The notes beneath the pieces are model-generated. The model did no database searches. It worked only from the letters and a program-made list of their open reading frames with translations, and was not told where the DNA came from. A program made the translations under genes and the position numbers. This document shows positions 1 through 7,212 of a stretch of DNA of 15,461 bases, one piece after another (the first letter of the stretch is position 1; the number at the start of each line of letters is the position of its first letter). Origin of the DNA: JANNAV01 sp031384695 (GTDB lineage: Bacteria; Pseudomonadota; Alphaproteobacteria; Rhodobacterales; Rhodobacteraceae); assembly GCA_031384695.1 (NCBI GenBank), contig JANNAV010000210.1, forward strand, positions 1 to 15,461, in the 5' to 3' direction.

Positions 1-527
1 GAACAGCACGCGCACATCACGCATTCATAAAGCCCGTCCAGCTTTTCGCGGTCCTCGATGGATTGCCGCCATTCCTTCGCGGGCCGGTTGGTCTTGGTTT
101 CCAGCCATGGCATGATCGAGGCGTGCTGGGCATAGAAATGCGTCAGGTCCGGGATCAGATCCTTGATCACCGCCATATGCGGCAGCGGATAGATTTTCAC
201 ATCGCCCTTCACCTCGTCCATGCCATAAATACAGGCGAGGGTGTTGATCCCGTCGATGTTCATCGCACAGGATCCGCAAATCCCCTCGCGGCAAGACCGC
301 CGGAAGGTCAGCGTCGGATCAATCTCGGATTTGATCTTGATCAGCGCATCCAGCACCATCGGGCCGCATGTTGCCATATCGACAAAATAGGTGTCCACCC
401 GCGGGTTTTCGCCGTCATCCGGGTTCCAGCGGTAAATCTGGAACTTGCGCACCGCCGCCCCCGCCGGGCGCGGCCAGGTCTTGCCAGTGCGGATTTTCGA
501 GTTTTTCGGCAGGGTGAACTGGACCAT
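1..527 (-). CDS. sdhB: Succinate dehydrogenase iron-sulfur subunit SdhB (C-terminus cut by window edge)
   Basis: Iron-sulfur subunit of complex II, which passes electrons from the SdhA flavin to ubiquinone at the inner membrane. The start at 527 is preceded by a GAAGGA Shine-Dalgarno, and 175 complete codons are visible before the left edge; the family is about 259 residues, so roughly 80 are missing. The plant-type [2Fe-2S] ligands are visible as C79, C84, C87 and C99 in the motif SCREGICGSCA. The [4Fe-4S] triad begins as C169, C172 and C175 in ECVMCACC, and the remaining cluster ligands lie off the window. It starts 4 bases after the stop of the upstream GT61-type gene, so it should be translated from the same sdh transcript. 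Identification is secure. Confidence 0.97.
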   Translation of the reverse strand, partial: MVQFTLPKNSKIRTGKTWPRPAGAAVRKFQIYRWNPDDGENPRVDTYFVDMATCGPMVLDALIKIKSEIDPTLTFRRSCREGICGSCAMNIDGINTLACIYGMDEVKGDVKIYPLPHMAVIKDLIPDLTHFYAQHASIMPWLETKTNRPAKEWRQSIEDREKLDGLYECVMCACC

Positions 528-531
528 CGGT

Positions 532-1710
532 TTATCCTTCGAAATGCGGCGCCGGGCCGGAAAGGCTCAAGCTTTTGGGCGGGGAAAGGGCAAGGCCCGG
601 CGGTAAAAGCCCGGCCCGGTTCAGGGTGCGGCGATATTCGGCCAAAGCCTCGGCGCGCGGCTTGCGGCTGGCGATCCAGCCTTCGATATCGGCGATTGCG
701 GCGGTTCGGTAGCCATCTTCGTCCCATGCAGTGGCCAGATCAACCCCCAACACCGCAAAGGCCTGAAACAACGCCGCCTTGTCATAAATCGCCATTGCAT
801 GATCCGGGCGGCGCTTGCCGCGCGGGCTGAACGCCATCAGGCTTTCCCCCACCACCGCGTGATAGGCAATCGTCCGGCACCTTGGCCGCAAGATGCCTTG
901 CGCCACATGCCGGCCCCGGCGGCGCTGCAAAACGTGGATATCCTGATCCAGCCGCCCCAATATCTGCCGCCCGTGCAGGGCCGAGCCTTCGGCAAACACC
1001 ACCGCGCCGGCTCCGGCATAAAGCGCCAACTGCCCGGCCAGCGGCACCCGGCGCGGGTCCATCACCCGCACCCCCAGCCGCTCCAGCACCGCCACCAGAT
1101 GCGCCTCGCCCGCATGCCCGCCCAAACCTTCCGCCACCATGCCCGACCGGCTGACATAAAGCCGCGCGACAGGTTCCGCCACCAACCCCCGCGCCGCCGT
1201 ATGCGCGGCCAGCAGATCAAGATACGCCGCCGAAGGCCCGACATTGCCCAGCATTTCCGCCTGCGGTGCCACCCGCAATTCGTCCACCTGCACCGCCGCG
1301 TTCAGCACCCGCACCTGCGCGCGCGGCAGCCCGTACCACTCCAGCAAATCCCAGACATAGCCGCGCAAATTCGCCTCCGACCAGCCCGGTTGCGTGGTGA
1401 ATAGATAAAGATCATCGGGCCGCTCCCGCAGCGAAACCAACAGCCGCGTCAACCGCTCCGCCACCAGATGGCCAAAAGCCAGCACCAGCACGCCGCCCCA
1501 CACGCATGGCCGCCCGATCCGCTCCAAAGCGCCAACCGATGGCACCGGCGCAAAATCCACCGCCGCGCCGTTGCGGCAATGGCGCACCGCCACCTGACCG
1601 GCAAAATCCGGCCAGTCCGGCCCGCCGGTCGCGCGCTGCATACGAAACGCCTGCGTCGGCCAGACGGCGATATCGCGGAATACCTGCATCGGTGCCAGCG
1701 CCCCGCTCAT
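532..1710 (-). CDS. GT61-type (DUF563-like) glycosyltransferase homologue, copy A, inside the sdh operon
   Basis: A 392-residue protein resembling the glycosyltransferase 61 / DUF563 group, whose members transfer sugars in capsule or glycan synthesis. The diagnostic pieces are FGHLVAE (residues 79-85), which sits where the family has its conserved His-Trp motif, and FAEGSALHGRQ (239-249), the counterpart of the family's H-G-A segment. I see no signal peptide or membrane helix, so it is probably cytoplasmic. The ATG at 1710 overlaps the TGA of the upstream lipoprotein gene as ATGA; an in-frame GTG at 1719 is possible but less likely. It is a clear paralogue of the gene at 2106-3431, sharing FGHLVAE, RPDDLYLF, LGVDLA and HGRQ(I/L)LGRLDQ. 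The acceptor and sugar donor cannot be read from sequence. Its place just before sdhB is odd for a glycan enzyme. Confidence 0.75.
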   Translation of the reverse strand: MSGALAPMQVFRDIAVWPTQAFRMQRATGGPDWPDFAGQVAVRHCRNGAAVDFAPVPSVGALERIGRPCVWGGVLVLAFGHLVAERLTRLLVSLRERPDDLYLFTTQPGWSEANLRGYVWDLLEWYGLPRAQVRVLNAAVQVDELRVAPQAEMLGNVGPSAAYLDLLAAHTAARGLVAEPVARLYVSRSGMVAEGLGGHAGEAHLVAVLERLGVRVMDPRRVPLAGQLALYAGAGAVVFAEGSALHGRQILGRLDQDIHVLQRRRGRHVAQGILRPRCRTIAYHAVVGESLMAFSPRGKRRPDHAMAIYDKAALFQAFAVLGVDLATAWDEDGYRTAAIADIEGWIASRKPRAEALAEYRRTLNRAGLLPPGLALSPPKSLSLSGPAPHFEG

Positions 1711-2003
1711 CCCTGCCACCCCGGCTGATCATAAAGCGCACGGGCCGGAAACTGGCCCGATTTTTGTTGCACACAGGCATTGAACACCGCCGACGGATCG
1801 CGCCCGCGCAGAAAATCAGACGAGACGGTGATATCCACCGACGTACCCACCTGCCCGCGCGAATTGCCCCCCACGCTCACCGATCCGTGCGGCGCCTGCG
1901 CAAGCCGCGCCCGCTGCAAACACTCCCTTTCGGCCTGCGCCAACGGCACCGGGCCGCAAGCCGCCAGGCCAAGCACTCCGATTGTGAGAATGATCAGGCG
2001 CAT
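1707..2003 (-). CDS. Small predicted lipoprotein between the two GT61-type genes
   Basis: A 98-residue protein starting with a lipoprotein signal peptide: two N-terminal residues with one Arg, a hydrophobic stretch, then the lipobox LAAC with the lipidated cysteine at C16. I chose the ATG at 2003 because AAGGA lies 7 bases upstream and it puts the signal at the very N-terminus; the in-frame extension to 2105 has no such support. The mature part is short and polar, with a conserved-looking segment GSVSVGGNSRGQVGTSVDI followed by DFLRGRDPSAVF. Its TGA overlaps the ATG of the next GT61-type gene (ATGA), so the two are translationally coupled. Function is unknown; the sequence supports a membrane-anchored periplasmic protein only. 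Confidence 0.8.
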   Translation of the reverse strand: MRLIILTIGVLGLAACGPVPLAQAERECLQRARLAQAPHGSVSVGGNSRGQVGTSVDITVSSDFLRGRDPSAVFNACVQQKSGQFPARALYDQPGWQG

Positions 2004-2105
2004 GTGGGGATCCTTGTCGGCTTCATCTCTCTTTCCGATTTCCATGCCGTCGCACCGCAACATGCAAATACACGCGCCATCCGGTTTTGGCCATGCGCGC
2101 CGCAC

Positions 2106-3431
2106 TCAGTCAGTTTGGCGGGTTTGTAACAAACCCGCCGTCTCAAGGGCCTGATCGGCCAGTTTCCGCAAGGTTCCGATATCATACCCGCGCCCGTCCT
2201 GCGCCATCGCCTGAACCCAGACTGCCGCATCCCGAAAGGCCTCTTGCCGATAGGCGCTATCATTCCACCGGTGCGCCAGATCAACACCCAGCCTGTCAAA
2301 GGTCGCCTTCAGAACATCGGTATCGTAAAGGCACAGGGCGTCATTTTGCTGCACCCCACCCCAGATCGCTTGTGGCGTCGCCATATGGGCGGTGACTTCG
2401 ACAAACGACACCTCACGGCTTCGGCTGCGCAAGGAGGCCTCTCCGATCCGAGCACCGGGTCGGCGATTAAGAACCGTGATGGTCTGGTCCAGGCGCCCCA
2501 ACAACTGGCGTCCGTGCATCGCCGATCCTTCGGAGAAAACAATGTGACGAGCACCGCTATAGGCGGCAAGTTGAGCCTTTAGGGGTGCCGTCGCCGGATC
2601 AAGCACACGCACCCCCGATTGCGCGAGAAGCTCGCAAAGATAGGCTTCCGCCGCATGTGACCCGGTCCCTAACGCCAGCATCCCGCGCCGTGTCACAAAG
2701 AGAATGTCCGACCGGATGGGCGTCAGGCGACTGTCGATCAGCAGTTTGTCCTGCACGTCCAGGTAACTCGCCGAGGGCGGCCCTCCAAGCAGCAATTCCG
2801 CCTGAGGATAGACCCGCAATTCCTTCGCCAACAGCGGGGCCGTCACCTGCAACAATTGCGCGCGCGCCAATCCATACCAGGCCATTACGTCCAAAAAGCT
2901 CGTATCGGTCCATTTAAGTTTCTGTCCAGGCGGCAGCGCGAACAGATAAAGGTCATCCGGGCGCATGGTGCGTGACCACAGCGCGCGTGTCATGTGTTCG
3001 GCAACCAGATGTCCGAAATGCAAGTGCATATATCCCAGCCATACGCAGGGCCGGGTCACAATTTCCTGCGGCCCGGCCGGGGCTTCGGGAATGGTGTCGT
3101 TGATGTGATTGACGATACAGTGCCGCATCCACGGCTCCACCACCGCAGCCGGAAAAACCGGGCCGCAGCACAGATCGTGCCCCGGGTCCCGACGACCAAA
3201 AGTGTAGGAATGTGTCGGCGGGGCAACAGCGATGTCGTGAAACAGGTCAAACGGCGGGCGGGCCACTTCGCGCGGCAGCCCCAGCCACGGCGACACAGGC
3301 ATGGCAACCGGACGATGGGCTATGCGCCGACGCCAGTTTCTCCAGCGCCACGCCACTGCCTGGCGAAACCGCATGGGGTGGCTGGCCAGCACGAGCAACT
3401 TCGGCGCTATGGCAAGGCCAGCCCGCATCAT
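2106..3431 (-). CDS. GT61-type (DUF563-like) glycosyltransferase homologue, copy B, inside the sdh operon
   Basis: A 441-residue paralogue of the gene at 532-1710. Shared landmarks are HDIAVAPPTHSY near residue 65, CVWLGYMHLHFGHLVAE ending at 145, RPDDLYLF at 157-164 and FSEGSAMHGRQLLGRLDQ from 299. Compared with copy A it carries about 55 extra N-terminal residues that are basic and Trp/Arg-rich (residues 20-40), perhaps membrane-associating or an artefact of the start choice. The ATG at 3431 follows the stop of the preceding lipoprotein gene by 3 bases; the adjacent ATG at 3428 is equally plausible, with GAGGG just upstream. It is followed by a 102-base gap before the next lipoprotein gene in which I see no terminator. 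A glycan-modifying role is inferred from the family; the substrate is unknown. Confidence 0.75.
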   Translation of the reverse strand: MMRAGLAIAPKLLVLASHPMRFRQAVAWRWRNWRRRIAHRPVAMPVSPWLGLPREVARPPFDLFHDIAVAPPTHSYTFGRRDPGHDLCCGPVFPAAVVEPWMRHCIVNHINDTIPEAPAGPQEIVTRPCVWLGYMHLHFGHLVAEHMTRALWSRTMRPDDLYLFALPPGQKLKWTDTSFLDVMAWYGLARAQLLQVTAPLLAKELRVYPQAELLLGGPPSASYLDVQDKLLIDSRLTPIRSDILFVTRRGMLALGTGSHAAEAYLCELLAQSGVRVLDPATAPLKAQLAAYSGARHIVFSEGSAMHGRQLLGRLDQTITVLNRRPGARIGEASLRSRSREVSFVEVTAHMATPQAIWGGVQQNDALCLYDTDVLKATFDRLGVDLAHRWNDSAYRQEAFRDAAVWVQAMAQDGRGYDIGTLRKLADQALETAGLLQTRQTD

Positions 3432-3434
3432 CCC

Positions 3435-3746
3435 TCAGCCCTGCAAAGGCGGCACGCCCGACCGCGCAAAACACCCTTGCGCCGCAGGCCGTTGGGCAAT
3501 GGCGCGAATGGTGGCAATCGTCAGCGTCCCCGCTTCCACCCCAATATCGCGCGCCAAAGCTTCGGTCTCGGCACCGGTTGCTGCGTCCAGGATACAGCCT
3601 GTGGCCGCCTGCGCCGGGCCGGTAGGCATGTCGCGCGCGACCACCGGCATCACCACCTGTTCTGCCGCCCGCCGCACCGCCTTGTCGGCCAACCCCTGCG
3701 GATCGCACCCCGCCAGCAGCAAAATCGCCAGAAACACCCACCGCAT
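3435..3746 (-). CDS. Small predicted lipoprotein directly after sdhA
   Basis: A 103-residue protein with a lipoprotein signal peptide: MRW, a hydrophobic run, then the lipobox LAGC with the lipidated cysteine at C14. The mature part is Ala-rich, probably helical, and holds two further cysteines, in ATGCILDA and AAQGCFA, which could form a periplasmic disulfide. The ATG at 3746 shares a base with the sdhA stop (TGATG), so it is coupled to sdhA translation. The TTG at 3749 is an unlikely alternative start. From memory, Rhodobacter sphaeroides also has a hypothetical gene between sdhA and sdhB, so this may be an ancestral part of the locus rather than a newcomer. No function is known to me; an accessory role for complex II at the membrane is possible but untested. 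Confidence 0.82.
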   Translation of the reverse strand: MRWVFLAILLLAGCDPQGLADKAVRRAAEQVVMPVVARDMPTGPAQAATGCILDAATGAETEALARDIGVEAGTLTIATIRAIAQRPAAQGCFARSGVPPLQG

Positions 3747-5548
3747 CAATACACCCGCGCTTTGGGGGCGATCCGTTTCAGATCAATCCCACCTTCCGCC
3801 GCCGCCGTCAGCGGCTCCAGATGTACCGGACGGCTGGCAAGGCTTACCGCTGCGCCGTCTACATAGGCCAGCGAATGCACCCGCCAGTTCACATCATCGC
3901 GGTTCGGATAATCCTCATGCGCATGCGCCCCGCGCGATTCCTTGCGTGCCTCGGCGGCCACGATGGTGGCCAGCGCGTTCGGCATCAGGTTCGCCAGTTC
4001 CAGCGTCTCCATCAGGTCCGAATTCCACACCATCGACCGGTCCGTTACCCTGATATCGGCCATCTTTGCGGCAATCGCCGTCATCTTCACCACGCCATCG
4101 GCCAGCGTCTTGTCGGTGCGGAACACCGCCGCATCGGCCTGCATGGTCTTTTGCATCTCAAGCCGCAGTTCCGCCGTCGGCACCGCCCCATTGGCATGCC
4201 GCGCTGCATCAAACCGGCCCAGCGCCCGATCCACCTCCGCCGCATTCACCGGCACCGCCCGCTCTTTCGGGTTCACGATCTCGCCCGCGCGGATCGCCGC
4301 CGCCCGGCCAAACACCACCAGATCAATCAGGCTGTTAGACCCCAGCCGGTTCGCCCCATGCACAGAAGCACAGCCCGCCTCGCCCACCGCCATCAGGCCC
4401 GGAAACACCTGATCCGGGTTGGCGGCCGTGGGGTTCAACACCTCGCCCCAATAGTTCGTCGGCACCCCGCCCATGTTGTAGTGCACCGTCGGCAGCACCG
4501 GGATCGGCTCTTTGTGCAGATCAACACCGGCAAAAATCCGCGCGCTTTCCGATATCCCCGGCAGCCGCAACGCAAGGGTTTCCTTCGGCAAATGGTTCAG
4601 ATTCAGGTGAATATGGTCCTTCATCGGCCCCACTCCCCGCCCTTCGCGGATCTCAATCGTCATACAGCGCGATACCACATCGCGCGACGCCAGATCCTTG
4701 TACGTCGGCGCATAGCGCTCCATGAACCGCTCGCCCGCCGAATTGGTCAGATAGCCGCCCTCGCCCCGCGCGCCCTCGGTGATCAGGCAGCCCGAGCCAT
4801 AAATCCCCGTCGGGTGAAACTGCACAAACTCCATATCCTGAAGCGGCAACCCCGCCCGCGCCACCATGCCGCCACCGTCACCGGTGCAGGTATGGGCCGA
4901 GGTTGCCGAAAAATACGCCCGCCCGTACCCCCCCGTCGCCAGCAACACCATCTTGGCATTGAACACATGGATCGAGCCATCGTCCAGCTTCCACGCCACG
5001 ATCCCGGTGCAACGCCCCTCGGTGATGATCAGATCAAGCGCGAAATACTCGATGAAAAACTCGGCGTTGTTCTTCAACGATTGGCCATACAAAGTATGCA
5101 AAATCGCATGCCCCGTCCGGTCTGCGGCCGCACAGGTGCGCTGCACCGGCGGCCCCTCGCCGTATTCGGTGGTGTGCCCCCCGAAAGGCCGCTGATAAAT
5201 CTTGCCCTCTTCAGTGCGCGAAAACGGCACCCCGTAATGCTCCAGCTCGTACACCGCCTTCGGCGCCTCGCGCACCAGATATTCCATCGCGTCCATATCG
5301 CCCAGCCAATCCGATCCCTTCACGGTGTCATACATATGCCACTGCCATGAATCCGGCCCCATATTGCCCAAACTCGCGGCAATCCCGCCTTGCGCGGCCA
5401 CAGTGTGCGAGCGCGTCGGGAAAACCTTGGTCACACAGGCGGTGCGCAGCCCCTGTTCGGCCATGCCCAGCGTCGCGCGCAAACCCGCACCGCCCGCGCC
5501 CACAACCACCACGTCATATTCATGCACTTCATAGGGATAAGCGGTCAT
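3746..5548 (-). CDS. sdhA: Succinate dehydrogenase flavoprotein subunit SdhA
   Basis: Catalytic subunit of complex II, oxidising succinate to fumarate with covalently bound FAD on the cytoplasmic face of the inner membrane. It is full length at 600 residues. The dinucleotide-binding GAGGAG is at 17-22, and the covalent-FAD histidine is H48 in SHTVAAQGG. The substrate and catalytic residues H245 (FHPTG) and R289 (ASRD) correspond to E. coli H242 and R286 with a constant offset of 3. HYNMGG and GANRLGSNSL further on are also typical. AAGGACG precedes the ATG at 5548, which starts 9 bases after the sdhD stop. The stop overlaps the next gene (TGATG). Confidence 0.99.
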   Translation of the reverse strand: MTAYPYEVHEYDVVVVGAGGAGLRATLGMAEQGLRTACVTKVFPTRSHTVAAQGGIAASLGNMGPDSWQWHMYDTVKGSDWLGDMDAMEYLVREAPKAVYELEHYGVPFSRTEEGKIYQRPFGGHTTEYGEGPPVQRTCAAADRTGHAILHTLYGQSLKNNAEFFIEYFALDLIITEGRCTGIVAWKLDDGSIHVFNAKMVLLATGGYGRAYFSATSAHTCTGDGGGMVARAGLPLQDMEFVQFHPTGIYGSGCLITEGARGEGGYLTNSAGERFMERYAPTYKDLASRDVVSRCMTIEIREGRGVGPMKDHIHLNLNHLPKETLALRLPGISESARIFAGVDLHKEPIPVLPTVHYNMGGVPTNYWGEVLNPTAANPDQVFPGLMAVGEAGCASVHGANRLGSNSLIDLVVFGRAAAIRAGEIVNPKERAVPVNAAEVDRALGRFDAARHANGAVPTAELRLEMQKTMQADAAVFRTDKTLADGVVKMTAIAAKMADIRVTDRSMVWNSDLMETLELANLMPNALATIVAAEARKESRGAHAHEDYPNRDDVNWRVHSLAYVDGAAVSLASRPVHLEPLTAAAEGGIDLKRIAPKARVY

Positions 5549-5557
5549 GTTCCGTCC

Positions 5558-5929
5558 TTAAAACGCAATTTTGGCCAGCGCGAACAGGCCGGTGGCCACG
5601 GTCACGGTGGCAAGCGATGTCACAAAGATCACCAGCATCTTGCGCGCGGTGCCCCGCGCGTAATCCTCGATCGCCATCGTCGCCCCCTTGGCGAAATGCC
5701 GCATCCCGATCACCAGCACCAGCGCCGTCAAAATCGCCGGAAACGGCCGCGCGAAGGTGTCGAGCACCGCCAACCGGTTTTGCCCCAAGGCCGATCCGAA
5801 CACGTAAATCCAGCTTGGTACCATAAAGGCGAGCGCCACCGATGAAAGCGTCATCGACCAGTGATGCTCCGTGCCAGAGTGCGCGGCCCCCTTCCCCACG
5901 GCGCGTTTGCGGTCTGTCAGATAACGCAT
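5558..5929 (-). CDS. sdhD: Succinate dehydrogenase membrane anchor SdhD
   Basis: Small membrane anchor of complex II, 123 residues, with three predicted helices at about 27-47, 64-86 and 97-121. The heme b ligand is H78, followed 11 and 12 residues later by D89 and Y90 in the motif AIEDYA. This is exactly the spacing of E. coli SdhD H71, D82 and Y83, where the tyrosine contacts ubiquinone. A strong GAGGGGGG Shine-Dalgarno precedes the ATG at 5929, and the gene begins 10 bases after the sdhC stop. The rest of the sequence is typically poorly conserved, so the assignment rests on the ligand motif and the operon position. Confidence 0.96.
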   Translation of the reverse strand: MRYLTDRKRAVGKGAAHSGTEHHWSMTLSSVALAFMVPSWIYVFGSALGQNRLAVLDTFARPFPAILTALVLVIGMRHFAKGATMAIEDYARGTARKMLVIFVTSLATVTVATGLFALAKIAF

Positions 5930-5939
5930 GATACCCCCC

Positions 5940-6323
5940 TCAAACGATCAGAATGGTCAGCAAAGTCAACACCACCGAGCCGATAACACAGCCCCAGCCC
6001 AACCGCTCCGCTGTGGCAATGTCCAGCCCGTGCCCCGCGTCAAAGTACAAATGCCGCAGCCCCGCCAGATAATGATACCAAAGCGCCCAGGCCGATCCGG
6101 TGAACACAAGATCACCAAACCACGAGGTCACCACCCAATTCGCCGTGGCAAAATACCGCTCCGACGTCGCTGCCGCCAGCAACCACCACACCGCCAGCAC
6201 CACCCCCACAATCAGGGCATTGCCGGTGATCCGCGTCAGAATCGACACGATAGACGTCACTTGCGGGCGGTATATCTGCAGATGCGGCGAAAGGGGTCGC
6301 TCAACCCGCTTGATCTCTGTCAT
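5940..6323 (-). CDS. sdhC: Succinate dehydrogenase cytochrome b556 subunit SdhC
   Basis: Cytochrome b anchor of complex II, 127 residues with three membrane helices. It carries both family signatures: RPLSPHLQIYRP (9-20) leading into SILTRITG, and H84-Y-L-A-G-L-R-H91-L-Y-F-D. H84 aligns with the E. coli heme ligand H84, and S27 and R31 align with the E. coli quinone-site residues. The residue at position 30 is Thr, whereas E. coli has His30 near a heme propionate. AGAGGG lies upstream of the ATG at 6323. This is the first gene of the operon; the 207-base region upstream holds the paired TGTGATCACA sites and no other credible gene. Confidence 0.97.
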   Translation of the reverse strand: MTEIKRVERPLSPHLQIYRPQVTSIVSILTRITGNALIVGVVLAVWWLLAAATSERYFATANWVVTSWFGDLVFTGSAWALWYHYLAGLRHLYFDAGHGLDIATAERLGWGCVIGSVVLTLLTILIV

Positions 6324-6490
6324 CTCGCACCCTCTTTATCGCGGCCCGACCGGCCCTTGGCAACCCAGGGCCACCCGCCTGCATCGCGCCTTTGGCATAC
6401 CATGATCAATAGCGCGTAAATCGCGCCTGTCACGCGCCGAAAAGCCGCATCGCCACGTTGCGGCAGCAATCCCTGCCGATTTTCGCAATT

Positions 6491-6521
6491 TGTGATCACA
6501 TGGAAATTTCGTGTGATCACA
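6491..6521. promoter_or_regulatory. Paired palindromic operator upstream of sdhCDAB
   Basis: Two perfect 10-bp palindromes TGTGATCACA at 6491-6500 and 6512-6521, separated by 11 bases, so their centres are 21 bp apart, two helical turns. The outer flanks are AT-rich and symmetrical (TTTGTGA on the left, TCACAAA on the right). This is typical of two regulator dimers bound cooperatively on one face of DNA. The same pair with the same spacing occurs at 14141-14171, where the 15-mer GTGTGATCACAAACT is shared. It lies 168 bp upstream of sdhC and only 9 bases beyond the stop of the porin gene. A weak sigma-70-like element on the minus strand, GTGACA (6433-6428), 16 bases, TATTGA (6411-6406), would place the operator upstream of the promoter. 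I cannot name the regulator. Confidence 0.8.
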
Positions 6522-6530
6522 AACTCCACC

Positions 6531-7169
6531 TCAGCGCGACAGCAACGTCGTGTCCCAACTCAGGCTCAGCCCGACATAAGGGTCCAGATACTCCGTCCCG
6601 TCATAATAGCGCAGATCAACCGCCGTCTCGTCCCCCAAGGCATAGCCAACCCCCAGATCCCATTCCTGCTCGGACGAGGCATCCTCCACCCCGTAAGTTC
6701 CGTAATTGGCCGAAACCGAAAGCTTGTCGGTCACCTGATAGGACAGTTCAACGTAAACATCCCCCAACTTGCTGGCCGGATAATAGGTGAAATCAATTTC
6801 GCCCGTCAGTTTATCGCCAAACGGCATCTCCAACCCAAGATCAAGCGAGGTATAATCGCCCACATCGTTCAGATAAAACCGCCGCGTGGCGCTGATGTCA
6901 TAGCTTAACCCCGAGGCGATCTGGCCCCGATAGCCCGCATAAACATCGGCCTTGCTGGTCAGCCGCTGATTGGAAAGTTCGGCCCAGACGCCGAAATAAA
7001 GCCCGGATTTTTCGATCTCGATATAGCCGTTGATATCTTTCTTGTCGTCGCTGCCCTTGCCGTCGGGCTGGCGGCTGTATTCAAGTGCCGCCCCGCCATA
7101 GATAAAGAAATCCTGCGCCGTGGCCGCAGTTCCCGGCAGCATCGCCGCGCATAAAACCAGTAACCGCAT
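6531..7169 (-). CDS. TorF-family / Gcw_chp-type putative outer-membrane porin
   Basis: A 212-residue protein with a cleavable signal peptide (MRLLVLCAAMLPGTAATA, probable cleavage after A18). The remainder is rich in alternating aromatic and polar residues, as in a small beta-barrel, and its sequence ends a few residues after a final strand (YVGLSLSWDTTLL). The order of an opening strand (FFIYGGAALEYS), a GLYFGVWAE strand and DVYAGYRG fits the proteobacterial Gcw_chp / TorF family, annotated as putative porins. I start it at 7169 because AAGGGG lies 7 bases upstream and the signal peptide begins there. It follows mch by 43 bases on the same strand and may be read from the mch transcript. The substrate is unknown; a role in organic-acid uptake would be a guess. 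Confidence 0.75.
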   Translation of the reverse strand: MRLLVLCAAMLPGTAATAQDFFIYGGAALEYSRQPDGKGSDDKKDINGYIEIEKSGLYFGVWAELSNQRLTSKADVYAGYRGQIASGLSYDISATRRFYLNDVGDYTSLDLGLEMPFGDKLTGEIDFTYYPASKLGDVYVELSYQVTDKLSVSANYGTYGVEDASSEQEWDLGVGYALGDETAVDLRYYDGTEYLDPYVGLSLSWDTTLLSR

Positions 7170-7212
7170 CCATGATCCCCTTGCAGTTGTTCCCAAATAC
7201 GCAATCAAACGC

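Noticed and set aside
3821..5350. 509-codon plus-strand open frame antisense to sdhA
   Set aside because: Its product is Arg/His/Gln/Pro-rich without any domain, while the opposite strand encodes an unmistakable SdhA.
6491..6521. CRP/FNR-type sites
   Set aside because: Those consensus sites have a 6-bp or 4-bp gap between TGTGA/TCACA or TTGAT/ATCAA half sites; here the halves are directly abutted as TGTGATCACA, so a different regulator class is more likely.
6320..6529. Possible 69-residue minus-strand ORF upstream of sdhC, starting VEFVITRNFHVITN
   Set aside because: Its start and repeated V-I-T words are only the translation of the operator palindromes, and the rest shows no domain or ribosome site. 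The similar N-terminal extension of the glycosyltransferase (14179-14069) has the same cause.
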